From contig JACKLL010000004.1 in the NCBI GenBank assembly GCA_024235935.1, positions 196,203 through 260,202 of the forward strand: a stretch of 64,000 bases of DNA. Direction: 5' to 3'. Every line of letters begins with the position of its first letter. The first letter of the stretch is position 1. The notes under the pieces were generated by a model. It was not told where the DNA came from and ran no database searches. It saw only the letters and a program-made list of their open reading frames with translations. A program made the translations under genes and the position numbers. Positions 26,310-35,322 of this stretch are shown here, in pieces. The DNA comes from Rhodoferax sp. GTDB taxonomy: Bacteria > Pseudomonadota > Gammaproteobacteria > Burkholderiales > Burkholderiaceae_C.

Positions 26310-26636
26310 CTAGTCGCGATCAGGCTCCACCGAAAAGTGAAAGGTCTCCTCCAGTTCCTGCCGAAGCGGCTGGCCATCGGCCTGGCATTCCATGAGCGGC
26401 TCGAGGGCCCGCCACCATCGGCGGATCGTGGCATCGGGTTCGAAGCCTGGCCGCTCGACTCCGTCGAGTTCCTGATACGCAAACAGCGTCAGACCTTGGC
26501 GGTAGATCGAAAAGCTGCGCACGCCGGTGGCGCGCATCCGTTCCAGCATTTCCGGCCAGATGGCATCGTGCATCGCGCGATATTGATCGGCAGCCCCGGG
26601 TTTGAGTTTCATCGTCCAGGCGCGGCGAATGGTCAT
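26310..26636 (-). CDS. rhaM: L-rhamnose mutarotase family protein
   Basis: Small (108 residues) ferredoxin-like protein of the RhaM family, which interconverts alpha and beta anomers of L-rhamnose or related sugars. The family motif YRAMHDAIWPEM holds the catalytic His (residue 23), followed by GVRSFSIYRQG and DATIRRWW. The start at 26636 has an AGGAAA ribosome-binding site; an upstream in-frame start would add a non-family extension. It is alone on the minus strand next to a sugar-acid island, and no other rhamnose genes (rhaA, rhaB, rhaD) are present, so the true sugar may differ. Confidence 0.85.
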   Translation of the reverse strand: MTIRRAWTMKLKPGAADQYRAMHDAIWPEMLERMRATGVRSFSIYRQGLTLFAYQELDGVERPGFEPDATIRRWWRALEPLMECQADGQPLRQELEETFHFSVEPDRD

Positions 26637-27152
26637 GGTATTTCCTGTGATCGCATGTGTGGCCCTGCGGCACAAGCCTTTGGGCGCGTCGGGCCGATCG
26701 TAACGAACCCGGCGCCTGCCGCGAACAAGCAGGGCCGGCCGTATCCCAAGGCACTGCCCATGCGTCCGACAACGCGCTGCGTTGCGACCCTATCGGGGCC
26801 GTGCCAGGCATCACCGCGCACGCAGCGAGCATGCAGCTGCTCTGCCCTGACGAAGCCCGGCCTGTACCGCGGGCTTTTGTCGCACTGCCACTTCGAAGGC
26901 CTCGGATGCACGGGCAGGTCGATGCGTGCGGCCCACACGGTCGTCCATGGCCGAACGCCTGCCCAACATGGCTTGCATTACCATATGCGCGCCTTGTTTT
27001 GCGCACTACGCTCCACGCTCCATGACGCTTCCTGCACGACAGCCTCCCCATCAGCGCGCCTTGTCGCGCCGTCCATCATGCGTGTCGGCACGCCTTCGTG
27101 ATGCGGCGGCCCGCAGGGTCCCAACGGTACCGACAACCAGTCAACAAACCGC
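26637..27152. other. 516-base divergent intergenic region
   Basis: Lies between the divergent rhaM and Gfo/Idh/MocA genes and should carry promoters for both. Open frames here lack domain features. I could not identify a clear -35/-10 pair or operator. Confidence 0.5.
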
Positions 27153-28202
27153 ATGATCAAAGTTGCCATCATCGGCGCAGGCCATTTCGCCTATCGCGTC
27201 CACATTCCTGTACTTGCAGCGAGGCACGAGGTCATCCTCGACAGTGTGTGCCGCCAGGGAGCGGAAGAACTTGCGTTGATCAAGAACGAATTCGGCTTTG
27301 CCTTTGCGACAGAGTCCTGGCAGGAAATCCTTGATCGGGACATCGATATCGCGGTCATCGCGACGCCCCATCATCTGCATTTCGAGCAGGCCAAGGCTTT
27401 TCTGGAGAAGGGCTGCCATGTGCTCGTGGAAAAGCCCATGTGCCTTGACCCGCGCGAAGCCTGGGCATTGGTCGAGGCGTCGAAACGCGCCCGCCGCGAA
27501 CTCGTCGTGTCCTATGGATGGCACTACAAGCCCCAGCTGGGCAAGGCTCGGCAATTGATCGAACGCATCGGGGCGATCGAACATGTGGTGTGCCATATGG
27601 CATCCTTCACCCGGTCGGTTTTCGTGGGTGATGGCGGTGTGCCGAAGTGGAAGCAGACCAAGATTCAGCCCGAGGCCGATACATGGCAAAACGCCAGCCA
27701 TGGCGGTGGCTTCGCGTTTGGACAACTGAGCCACGCACTGGGTATCCTGTTCTGGGTCAGCGATCTGCGTGTCGCCAGCGTACGCGCCATGGCGGTCCAT
27801 GCGACCAGCGGCATCGACTTGCACGACGCCGCAGTGACCCGCTTCACCAACGGGGCCACCGGAGTCCTTTCAGGCAGTTGCGGCGTACCGCCGGGACATG
27901 GCTTTGACGTCGATATCCGCTTCTACGGCGAGCATGGTTCGGTGCTGATCGACATCGAGACTGAGCGACTGGTGCTCAAGTTGCCCGGAGGGGTGTCTGA
28001 AGTGATCGAGGTTCCCCCGGGCGCATGGCAATACAGCTGTGAAGGACCTGCCAATGCGCTGGTCGATCTTGCGCTCGGTACAGGCTCCAACCACAGCCGC
28101 GGGGATATCGGCGCACGCTCGGTGGAAACGCTGGCTGCGCTGGTGGGCTCCGCGCAGGCCGGGGGGCAGGAATTCCTGATCGAGCACTTCGGCGACGCGT
28201 AA
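27153..28202 (+). CDS. Gfo/Idh/MocA family oxidoreductase
   Basis: A 349-residue NAD(P)-dependent sugar or inositol dehydrogenase. The N-terminal Rossmann fold has the nucleotide motif IGAGHFAYRVHIP, and the conserved VLVEKPMCLDP carries the catalytic-site EKP lysine. The C-terminal alpha/beta domain would bind the sugar (SHGGGFAFGQLSHALG). Members oxidise a hydroxyl of a free sugar to a lactone or ketose; D-apiose dehydrogenase belongs to this superfamily. It converges on the beta-hydroxyacid dehydrogenase at 28232 and marks the left edge of the catabolic island. The exact sugar cannot be read from the sequence. Confidence 0.85.
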   Translation: MIKVAIIGAGHFAYRVHIPVLAARHEVILDSVCRQGAEELALIKNEFGFAFATESWQEILDRDIDIAVIATPHHLHFEQAKAFLEKGCHVLVEKPMCLDPREAWALVEASKRARRELVVSYGWHYKPQLGKARQLIERIGAIEHVVCHMASFTRSVFVGDGGVPKWKQTKIQPEADTWQNASHGGGFAFGQLSHALGILFWVSDLRVASVRAMAVHATSGIDLHDAAVTRFTNGATGVLSGSCGVPPGHGFDVDIRFYGEHGSVLIDIETERLVLKLPGGVSEVIEVPPGAWQYSCEGPANALVDLALGTGSNHSRGDIGARSVETLAALVGSAQAGGQEFLIEHFGDA

Positions 28203-28231
28203 GGCGCAGCCTGCGGGCTCTTGTGGATGAT

Positions 28232-29137
28232 TCAGCTACCGGTCGCTTTCAAGCGCACCGTCGTCCCTGCAGCCCTCTCATGCATCAGCAGCAGGCTTGA
28301 GCAGTCCTTGCGACCCAGGCCGGCCTCGACCCCTTGCGCCATGACCTCCAGGGTGGCCTGGCCGACCGGCACCGCGCAGTCGTAGCTGCGCGCCAGCCCG
28401 ATGGCGAGTCGAAGATCCTTGTGACCCAATGCCATCATGAAGCCAGGCTCGGTATTTCCAGACAGGGCGAATTGCGGGTAGACCTGCAGCGCCTGCGCAT
28501 TGGACGCCATGGTCGAGCCGAAAACGTCCAGCATGTGTTCGGGCGTCAGCCCGGCCTTCGTTCCGATGACGAACGCCTCGGCGGAAATCGCATTGCACGC
28601 CATCGCGACATAGTTGTTGACGCATTTCGTCGCGGTTCCGTTGCCCAACGGCCCGCAGCGGATGAAGGTGTCGCCGAGCAGCCCGAAGACGGGCATCATC
28701 GCGTCGATATCGGCCGACTCGCCGCCCATCATCAGAACGAGTTTTCCTTCGCGCGCGTGCCGTGTCGTTCGGCCAACCGGACAATCGATCATCTTCACGC
28801 CCGCTGCGGCCAGTCGTGCGCCGATACGTCGCGTCGTGATCGGATCGATGGTGCTCATGTCGACGTAGTACGTTCCGGCACGGATTCCGTGCAGCACGCC
28901 ATCCGGCCCCAGCGCAACCTCTTCGGCATCCGGTGCATCAGGCACCATGGTGAACACCGCTTGCGCATGTTCTGCCGCATTCTTTGGAGACGTCGCCTCG
29001 CGCGCACCCGCCGCAAGCAGCGATGCCATCGCATCGCGATGGACGTCGAATACCGTCAGGTCATAGCCGCCGTGCAGCAGCCGTTCGGCGATCGGTTTGC
29101 CCATGGCGCCAAGCCCAATGAAGGCGATGCTTTTCAT
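28232..29137 (-). CDS. NAD(P)-dependent beta-hydroxyacid dehydrogenase (YihU/HIBADH-like)
   Basis: A 301-residue member of the 3-hydroxyisobutyrate/tartronate-semialdehyde dehydrogenase family. Cofactor motif GLGAMGKP (residues 9-16); catalytic lysine K171 in GNGTATKCVNNY. Instead of the usual PVSGG substrate loop it has PVGRT (residues 120-124), which from memory resembles sulfolactaldehyde reductase YihU, where an Arg at this place holds an anionic group. This points to an acid or semialdehyde substrate with an extra charge, as inference. The start at 29137 has an AGGGAG site; the longer frame upstream is not family-like. Confidence 0.85.
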   Translation of the reverse strand: MKSIAFIGLGAMGKPIAERLLHGGYDLTVFDVHRDAMASLLAAGAREATSPKNAAEHAQAVFTMVPDAPDAEEVALGPDGVLHGIRAGTYYVDMSTIDPITTRRIGARLAAAGVKMIDCPVGRTTRHAREGKLVLMMGGESADIDAMMPVFGLLGDTFIRCGPLGNGTATKCVNNYVAMACNAISAEAFVIGTKAGLTPEHMLDVFGSTMASNAQALQVYPQFALSGNTEPGFMMALGHKDLRLAIGLARSYDCAVPVGQATLEVMAQGVEAGLGRKDCSSLLLMHERAAGTTVRLKATGS

Positions 29138-29199
29138 GTCGAGCTCCCTGGTGTGAAGTGCGAATGCGGCTGGCCGCATGTTACGCCGCGCGCGCCGGC

Positions 29200-30159
29200 T
29201 CAGGAACCGGTGTGCGGCCTGGGCGCAATTTGCCGCAAGGCGGCCACCATCAGATGGGCGGCAGGCGACAGTACCGTGTCTCTGCGGGTGACGATTCCAT
29301 AGGATTCGGTTCTGGACCGGATCTCCAGCGGCAACCGGTGCGCCAGGCCATGCCGCACGCACAGATCCATGTTTTCTGCCGTGAGCAGTGCAACGGGATG
29401 GTTCGGCTCCTGCAGCAGCAGCATGGTGACGAAAATCGACGATGTTTCCGTCGTGTGCTCCGGCAACGGCAGGCCCGCCTCCTGGAATTCGCGCTCGAGC
29501 AGGTTGCGCAGCGGCATCAGGCTCGGATACAGGATCCAGTTGAGACCTGCGAGTTCGGCAAGCGTGACATGGCTCTGGTGTACCAGCGGGTGTCGCGGAC
29601 CGACAGCCACGGCGACCCGCTCGTCGCGCAGCATTTCGTAGGCGTAGCGTTCGGGCTGCATGGCGATGGTGATGCGGCAGATCGCCAGATCCAGCCGGCC
29701 TTCGTCGAGCGCCGAAAGCAAGCCGGCGCTGGTGTCCTCGCGCAGATTGACCGACAAGGCAGGCTGGGACTCCCGCAACAAGGTCAGCGCCGGCACGACG
29801 ACCGCAGGCAATGCGCCTCCGATGGCGCCGACGCGCAGCCGTCCCCCCTTGCCTGTCAGCACCCCCGTGAACTCCTCGCGCAGGTGCGCCAGGTCGGACT
29901 GCAGCAGGCGCGCATACCGCAGCACGCACCGCCCCAGTTCATTGGCCTGCACCCCGCGCTTGGAGCGCACGAACAGACGGGCGTCGAACGTGACCTCGAT
30001 CTCATGCAGCATCTTGGTCGCCGCAGGCTGGGTCATGGCCAGTTGTTCCGCGGCCTGGTGCAGCGAGCCTGCTTCGTCCAGCGCGATCAGAAACACCAGT
30101 TGCTTGAAGCGCAGCCGCGCGCTGATGGACTGCAAACTGGGGGTCTTATCCATAATCAT
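29200..30159 (-). CDS. LysR family transcriptional regulator
   Basis: A 319-residue LysR-type regulator with an N-terminal winged helix-turn-helix (about residues 15-75, AAEQLAMTQPAATKMLHEIE) and a C-terminal two-lobe co-inducer domain with VGAIGGALPAVVVPAL. It is divergent from the first Bug gene, 132 bases away, and likely controls the plus-strand island. An ATAA-N7-TTAT palindrome covers its own start codons, suggesting autorepression. Start 30159 or 30153 are both possible. Confidence 0.9.
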   Translation of the reverse strand: MIMDKTPSLQSISARLRFKQLVFLIALDEAGSLHQAAEQLAMTQPAATKMLHEIEVTFDARLFVRSKRGVQANELGRCVLRYARLLQSDLAHLREEFTGVLTGKGGRLRVGAIGGALPAVVVPALTLLRESQPALSVNLREDTSAGLLSALDEGRLDLAICRITIAMQPERYAYEMLRDERVAVAVGPRHPLVHQSHVTLAELAGLNWILYPSLMPLRNLLEREFQEAGLPLPEHTTETSSIFVTMLLLQEPNHPVALLTAENMDLCVRHGLAHRLPLEIRSRTESYGIVTRRDTVLSPAAHLMVAALRQIAPRPHTGS

Positions 30160-30166
30160 TGGTTAT
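30152..30166. promoter_or_regulatory. LysR-type T-N11-A box
   Basis: ATAATCATTGGTTAT is a dyad (ATAA and TTAT arms) that contains T-N11-A, the core of LysR binding sites. It overlaps the LysR start codon and lies upstream of the divergent Bug gene, the normal place for such a site. Confidence 0.55.
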
Positions 30167-30291
30167 CAATAGATGGCGACATTTCATTATGCACAGGTGG
30201 CATCCGATCCCAATAATGTCGCACTTGCTAAAGAAATACTTGGAAGTTTCGCGGACCACCGCGGGCCATGGCTGAAATCAGGAGACATATC

Positions 30292-31320
30292 ATGGAGTTA
30301 TCACTCAAGCGCTTCCTCGCTGCACCTGCAAACCGGCCCTCGCGCTGGCGCGTGCCCATGGCAATTCTTGGCTCGGTGACGGTGGCAGCCGTCGTGATGG
30401 CCTTGCCCGTGACCGCTCTCGCCGCCTATCCGGACAAGCCGATTCGGCTGGTGGTGCCGTTCCCGCCGGGCGGCGCGGTCGACTTCTTCGCCCGCGTCGT
30501 GCAACCGGCATTGTCCGAGGAGCTGGGGCAATCGATCGTGATCGAGAACAAGGCAGGTGCCAGCGGAATGGTCGGCGCCGCGCTGGTGGCGCGGGCTGCG
30601 CCGGATGGCTACACACTGCTGATCGGCAACATTGCATCGCTGGCAATCAATGTCGGCATCTATGCCAAGATGCCCTACGACCCGCGCAAGGACCTCACCC
30701 CCATCGTGCGCACGGTGGACGTCAACTACGTGATGGCGGTGCCGCCGTCAGTTCCTGCCAGGACCGTGCCCGAGTTCATCAGCTATGTGAAGGCCAACGG
30801 CGCAAAGGTGTCCTACGGTAGCGCGGGCAACGGCAGCCTGCCGCATCTGGGAACCGAATTGTTCAAGGCGATGACCGGCACGCAGATGACCCATGTGCCC
30901 TACAAGGGCGGAGGGCCGATGGTGACTGACCTGCTTGGCGGTCAGATCCAGGTAGCGATCGCAGACCAGGCGAACCTGATGCCGCACGTACAGTCCGGCA
31001 AGCTGCGCGCCCTGGCTGTGGCCACCGCCAAGCGCTCACCGAATGCACCCGACATTCCCACCATTGCAGAGACCTTGCCCGGTTTCGAGGCGACCGCCTG
31101 GCAAGGCCTGGCGGCGCCCGCGGGCCTCGCCCCAGAGGTCACCAAGCGGATCAATGAGGCCTTCAACAAGGTCATGGCCATTCCCGCCGTGCGCGACAAA
31201 TTGGTGGGCGCAGGCCTGGCGCCGGTAGGCGGTACCCCGGAGCAGTTCAGCCGCTTCATCGACAGCGAGATCACCAAGTGGTCGAAGATTGCCAAGGACG
31301 TGGGCGCGACGGCGGACTGA
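30292..31320 (+). CDS. Bug (TctC-type) solute-binding protein 1
   Basis: Periplasmic binding protein of the tripartite tricarboxylate receptor family, abundant in Burkholderiales. The 342-residue precursor has a long basic n-region and a signal helix ending about residue 44 (ALAA-YPDKPIRLVVPF). Family blocks seen are PFPPGGAVDFFAR, VPYKGGGPMVTDLLGG and VIENKAGASG. The ATG at 30292 follows an AGGAGA site and is preferred to 30268. It is the first gene after the LysR regulator. No TctA/TctB membrane genes are adjacent, as is common for Bug proteins; the ligand is probably a carboxylate. Confidence 0.9.
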   Translation: MELSLKRFLAAPANRPSRWRVPMAILGSVTVAAVVMALPVTALAAYPDKPIRLVVPFPPGGAVDFFARVVQPALSEELGQSIVIENKAGASGMVGAALVARAAPDGYTLLIGNIASLAINVGIYAKMPYDPRKDLTPIVRTVDVNYVMAVPPSVPARTVPEFISYVKANGAKVSYGSAGNGSLPHLGTELFKAMTGTQMTHVPYKGGGPMVTDLLGGQIQVAIADQANLMPHVQSGKLRALAVATAKRSPNAPDIPTIAETLPGFEATAWQGLAAPAGLAPEVTKRINEAFNKVMAIPAVRDKLVGAGLAPVGGTPEQFSRFIDSEITKWSKIAKDVGATAD

Positions 31321-31431
31321 GGGCTCGAGTCTCACCACTCCTGCGACGGCTGGCGCGCCTTGCAGAGGCATGAGAGCAGCGCTGAAACGGGCGATCGGCC
31401 CAACCCAACTTTAGAACGGAAAGGAAATCCC

Positions 31432-32400
31432 ATGCTGCAATTCCGATGGTTCAGGCGCCTTGGCGCACTCTTGGCGATTTGTCTGCCTGCGCTGGCCAGT
31501 GCCCAGTACCCGAACAAGCCGGTGAAGCTGATCGTGCCCTACCCGGCCGGCACGGCTGCAGACGCTTTGGTGCGCCTGGTCGGGGATCGATTGGGCGCTG
31601 GACTGGGCCAGCCGGTTGTGATCGACAACCGTCCTGGCGCCGGCGGCAACATCGGCGCCGAAGCGGTCGCCAAATCATCCAAGGATGGCTACACCTTGCT
31701 GCTGGCAACGGTGGACCATGCAAGCAATCCGAGCCTGTACCGATCGGCCGGCTACGACCTGGTCCGGGACTTTGTCGGCGTCGCCACGCTGGCCCGGATC
31801 CCCGGCCTGCTGGTCGTCCCGGCCGACTCACCCGCCAAGAACGTACAGGAACTGGTCGCGCTGGCAAAGGCCAGGCCGGGCAGCCTGAATTTCGCGTCCG
31901 GCGGCAATGGCAGCCAGGCCCACTTCGGCGGCGAGATGTTCAAGCAACTGACGGGCGTCGACGTGGTCCATGTGCCTTACAAAGGCGGCCCGGACATGGT
32001 GCTTTCGCTGCTGTCGAACCAGGTGGCATTCGCCTTTCCGACCTTTGTCACGGTCTTGCAGAACGTGCAGGCGGGCAAGATGCGTGCGCTGGCCGTGACC
32101 AGCGCCACGCGCAATCCCAGGCTGCCGGATGTCCCGACCATGAAAGAGGCGCTGCCGCCAGGATTCGAGCTCAACGCCTGGTTCGGCATCCTCGCGCCCG
32201 CCGGTGTTCCTGCAGACGTCGTGAATCGTCTGAACACCGAAATCAACAAGGTCTTGAATGACCCGGCGATACGCGAACGCATGCAGGCCGATGGCACTGC
32301 CGTGTTCACCAGCACACCCGAGGAGTTCGCCGCGCTGATGAAGAGCGATACGGCACGCCTGGCGGACATCGTGAAGAAGTCCGGCATCCGGATCGACTGA
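31432..32400 (+). CDS. Bug (TctC-type) solute-binding protein 2
   Basis: Second TctC-type binding protein, 322 residues, with a signal peptide ending at ALASA-QYPNKPVKLIVPY (about residue 24). Family blocks: PYPAGTAADALVR, IDNRPGAGGNIGAEAV, VPYKGGPDMVLSLLS. The start at 31432 has an AAAGGAAA site just upstream. It follows the first Bug gene after 111 bases. Two tandem but clearly different copies suggest either two ligands of one pathway or a sensing role for one. Confidence 0.9.
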   Translation: MLQFRWFRRLGALLAICLPALASAQYPNKPVKLIVPYPAGTAADALVRLVGDRLGAGLGQPVVIDNRPGAGGNIGAEAVAKSSKDGYTLLLATVDHASNPSLYRSAGYDLVRDFVGVATLARIPGLLVVPADSPAKNVQELVALAKARPGSLNFASGGNGSQAHFGGEMFKQLTGVDVVHVPYKGGPDMVLSLLSNQVAFAFPTFVTVLQNVQAGKMRALAVTSATRNPRLPDVPTMKEALPPGFELNAWFGILAPAGVPADVVNRLNTEINKVLNDPAIRERMQADGTAVFTSTPEEFAALMKSDTARLADIVKKSGIRID

Positions 32401-32542
32401 AGCCGCGCCCGCACATCTTTTGAATGGACAAGCATACCCATGCCCGAAGCAGCCACACCATGGACCCTGCCCTCCCGTCGGCAGTCCGGGAAGAATGTCC
32501 TTGCGGCATTCATCGCCTGCGCCAGGAGCCCGAGCACTGGCC

Positions 32543-34234
32543 ATGATGCCTGACGACCTGGATCTGGCATCTGCCGCGCTGCCTTTGCGAGCAGGCGGGC
32601 TGGACATGGTGCTGCATGAAGGCCAGCTGCTCGACATCCGGTATGCCGGTCTGGACATCTGGCGCACCGTCATGTTCCTGTACCGCGATCCGGCCTGGGC
32701 CACACCGCGCCACGTGGCGACAAGCCGCGCGATCGACGTACGCGAGGACGGCTTTGCCCTGCAGCTGGATGGCCGATGCCCGGCGGTTCCAGCGCTCCGC
32801 TGGAATACCGACGTGCAGGGCTTTGCGGATGGCCGTATCCGGTACAGCGTCGAGATCGAAGTCGGCAGCGACCTGCAGACCAGTCGAACCGGCCTGTGCG
32901 TCCTGCATCCTGCGTCGGCGGCCGGAGCTGCGCTGGAGGTCGAGCATGTCGATGGCCGCGTCTCGCGCACCCGGTTCCCCGAACGTATTGCGCCATGGCA
33001 GCCGTTCACCCAGATCCGGGCGCTGCGGCACCGGTTCGCGCCGGGCGGATGGGCCATCTGCCAGTTCGACGGCGACGACTTCGAGATGGAAGACCAGCGC
33101 AACTTTTCGGATGCGTCCTTCAAGACCTACAGCCGCTCGAACTTCATGCCCCGCCCGTTTCGACTCGATGGCGGCGCCGTACTGCGGCAGTCCGTCACGC
33201 TGTGGCTGGAACAGCGACCGCGCCGCAACCGCCGGACCCTTGCCGACGAACGGATGCACGTGACCGTGTCAACGGAAAAGATCGGAAACCTGCCGGCGAT
33301 GCGCTTGCTCGCGCCCGCGCAGAGACTGGCACCGCGGGCGGGTGCGCAGGCAGCCTCGCATGTGCGCATCGATCTGCGTGCGTGGTCACCGGCCACATCG
33401 CCGACACCCCCGTTGGCCCTGCACGCCTTCGCGGACGCCGGGGTCCCGTTCCGCCTGGACCTGCTGCTGAATGACGATGCCCATGCCGAGCTTGCCTGCA
33501 AGGCGCTGGCAGCGGCATGCAGTGCACATCACCTGGCGGTGGGCGAACTGGCCATCTTCCCGACCAGCGGACGTTCCGTGGATACCGCCAGGCGTTTCTT
33601 TCCCGGTGCGCGTATCGGCGGGGGAACCCCTTACTTCTTTACGAACCTGAATCGGATGGCATTGCCGCCGCGGCTTGACTTCGTCACCTATACGACCTGT
33701 CCGATCATCCATGTGGCCGATGACGCCTCCGTCATGCAGTCGCTGTCCACCCTGAACGCGCAGGTGGCCACCGCGCGCGCGCGCGGCATCCGCGCGCCCC
33801 TGCATGTCGGCCCGATCGGGATCGGCATGTCCCTGGATCCGTTTGGTGTCAGCGTCCATCCGGAACCGGGATACCCGATGGCAATGGCAAGCGAGGATCC
33901 GCGCGACCAGGCCATGTTCGGGCAGGCCTGGATGCTGGGATACCTTTGCCGAATGGCGGCGGCCGGCGTTACCTCGGTGACGCTGACCCATGCCGACGTC
34001 CTCGATGCCTTGGGTGCTCTGGTGGCATGCAAGGGCGCATCGATCCGCAAGGTGCGCAACCCGGATCCTGATCGGCTCGCCGTGCTGGCAGTGGACGGTG
34101 GCAAGACCTGCAGCATGTGGTTTGCCAACCTGAGCGCAACGCCCCAGCACCTCGCGCTGAAGCTGCCGTGGACTCCGCAGCGCCTGTCATTGCGCCTGGC
34201 GCCCTACAGCTGGGCGAACCCGGCATTCCCATGA
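32543..34234 (+). CDS. D-apionate lactonase-like protein (ApnL family)
   Basis: A 563-residue cytoplasmic protein (no signal peptide). The N-terminal beta domain has the blocks LRAGGLDMVLHEGQL and EDQRNFSDASFKTYS with QSVTLWLEQRP; the C-terminal half has FPTSGRSVDTARRFFPGARI and looks like a TIM-barrel hydrolase. This layout fits the D-apionate lactonase (ApnL) family from D-apiose catabolism, recalled from memory. The neighbours (SDR, enolase-type dehydratase, SMP-30 lactonase) support a sugar-lactone substrate but not necessarily apionate. ATG at 32543 was chosen; an upstream TTG frame from 32420 lacks family residues. Confidence 0.7.
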   Translation: MMPDDLDLASAALPLRAGGLDMVLHEGQLLDIRYAGLDIWRTVMFLYRDPAWATPRHVATSRAIDVREDGFALQLDGRCPAVPALRWNTDVQGFADGRIRYSVEIEVGSDLQTSRTGLCVLHPASAAGAALEVEHVDGRVSRTRFPERIAPWQPFTQIRALRHRFAPGGWAICQFDGDDFEMEDQRNFSDASFKTYSRSNFMPRPFRLDGGAVLRQSVTLWLEQRPRRNRRTLADERMHVTVSTEKIGNLPAMRLLAPAQRLAPRAGAQAASHVRIDLRAWSPATSPTPPLALHAFADAGVPFRLDLLLNDDAHAELACKALAAACSAHHLAVGELAIFPTSGRSVDTARRFFPGARIGGGTPYFFTNLNRMALPPRLDFVTYTTCPIIHVADDASVMQSLSTLNAQVATARARGIRAPLHVGPIGIGMSLDPFGVSVHPEPGYPMAMASEDPRDQAMFGQAWMLGYLCRMAAAGVTSVTLTHADVLDALGALVACKGASIRKVRNPDPDRLAVLAVDGGKTCSMWFANLSATPQHLALKLPWTPQRLSLRLAPYSWANPAFP

Positions 34235-34259
34235 ATCTGTCACCAGAAAGGAACCAGAA

Positions 34260-35012
34260 ATGTCATCAGGTCGTTTGAAGAATCGAAATGCCGTGGTCAC
34301 CGGCGGAGCACAGGGCATCGGCTTTGCCGTAGCCCAGCGGCTGCTGGACGAGGGGGCACAGGTGGCGCTGTGGGACATCGACGTGCAGTGCCTGTCGGAG
34401 GCGAAATCGCAGCTACGCGGCGGCACTGCGGTGTTCACCCACCCCGTCGATGTCACTTCACTGGAACAGGTGGAAGCGGCAACCGCGGCCAGTGCACAAG
34501 CCATGGGCGGTATCGACATACTCGTGAACAGCGCTGGCATCGCCGGCATGAATGCACCGCTGGCCGAATATCCGGCGGCCGAATGGCGCAAGGTGATGGA
34601 TATCAATCTGCTGGGAACCTTCCATGTGAACCAGGCGGTGGTCAAGCACATGATGGCCAGGGACTACGGCCGTATCGTCAACATTGCGTCGATCGCTGGC
34701 AAGGAGGGCAATCCCAACGCCGCTGCCTACAGTGCATCCAAGGCAGGTGTCATCGCATTGACCAAGAGCCTGGGCAAGGAGGTCGCCAAACGCAATATTG
34801 CCGTCAATGCCATCACGCCGGCGGCAGCGAAGACCAAGATATTCGATCAGATGCTGCCGGAGCACATCGAATACATGCTGTCGCGTATCCCGCGCGGGCG
34901 CTTCGTCCAGGTGGAGGAGATTGCCGCCATGGTGTCGTGGCTGGTGTCCGAGGAGAACTCGTTCACCACGGGCGCGGTGTTCGACCTGTCCGGGGGCCGC
35001 GCCACCTATTGA
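34260..35012 (+). CDS. SDR family oxidoreductase (2-keto-3-deoxy-sugar-acid dehydrogenase-like)
   Basis: A classical 250-residue short-chain dehydrogenase: cofactor motif TGGAQGIG, NSAG, and catalytic YSASK. The C-terminal pattern with FTTGAVFDLSGGRATY resembles dehydrogenases that oxidise 2-keto-3-deoxy-L-fuconate or -rhamnonate in non-phosphorylated deoxy-sugar routes. It has an AAAGGA site and follows the ApnL-like gene by 25 bases, so they are one transcript. If the family reading is right, its product would be a 2,4-diketo-3-deoxy acid, but no matching diketo-acid hydrolase is in the window. Confidence 0.85.
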   Translation: MSSGRLKNRNAVVTGGAQGIGFAVAQRLLDEGAQVALWDIDVQCLSEAKSQLRGGTAVFTHPVDVTSLEQVEAATAASAQAMGGIDILVNSAGIAGMNAPLAEYPAAEWRKVMDINLLGTFHVNQAVVKHMMARDYGRIVNIASIAGKEGNPNAAAYSASKAGVIALTKSLGKEVAKRNIAVNAITPAAAKTKIFDQMLPEHIEYMLSRIPRGRFVQVEEIAAMVSWLVSEENSFTTGAVFDLSGGRATY

Positions 35013-35322
35013 TGGCGCCGCGGTGGGACATGCGGGATGCCACGATGGAAAAAGTTGCGATGCAAATGCAGACTTCGGACAAATTTGATCAAATTTTGCG
35101 TATCATCAGCACAAATTTGTATTTAATATCAATTTGTTGATCAAATGTTGAATGGCATATGACCCCCGCCCATCCTGCCCATCCTGTTACCCTCCTGCGC
35201 TTGCGCGACGCCATCGCCAGCGGCGCCCGCCGCCTTGACCCACCCGGCCCCATGGGCGTTCCGGCGGTGATCATGGACTCCGGGGTCGCACCGGGGTCGC
35301 CGTCACGCATGAAGGACGCCCG
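35013..35322. other. 310-base regulatory intergenic region
   Basis: AT-rich gap that breaks the plus-strand gene run. It holds three palindromic elements at 35081-35146 and a 55-codon open frame (35159-35326). A new promoter for the dehydratase-lactonase-importer genes is likely here. Confidence 0.6.
35081..35146. promoter_or_regulatory. Cluster of AT-rich palindromes, probable operator/promoter
   Basis: Three dyads in 66 bases: AAATTTGATCAAATTT (35081-35096, perfect 16-base palindrome), ACAAATTTGT (35111-35120, perfect) and ATTTG-TTGAT-CAAAT (35132-35146). Two of them share the core TTGATCAA. Such clustered operators upstream of a catabolic operon suggest binding by a dimeric regulator. Confidence 0.6.

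Noticed and set aside
25982..26482. 166-codon minus-strand frame upstream of PEP-CTERM gene 2
   Set aside because: Arg/Pro-rich, overlaps rhaM, and has no recognisable domain or start signal.
26657..27025. 122-codon plus-strand frame between rhaM and the Gfo/Idh gene
   Set aside because: No family, biased composition and overlapping frames on both strands; treated as intergenic.
21843..27152. Genomic island integrated at tRNA-Arg
   Set aside because: Gene content and lower GC are suggestive, but I saw no integrase and no direct repeat of the tRNA 3' end in the region.
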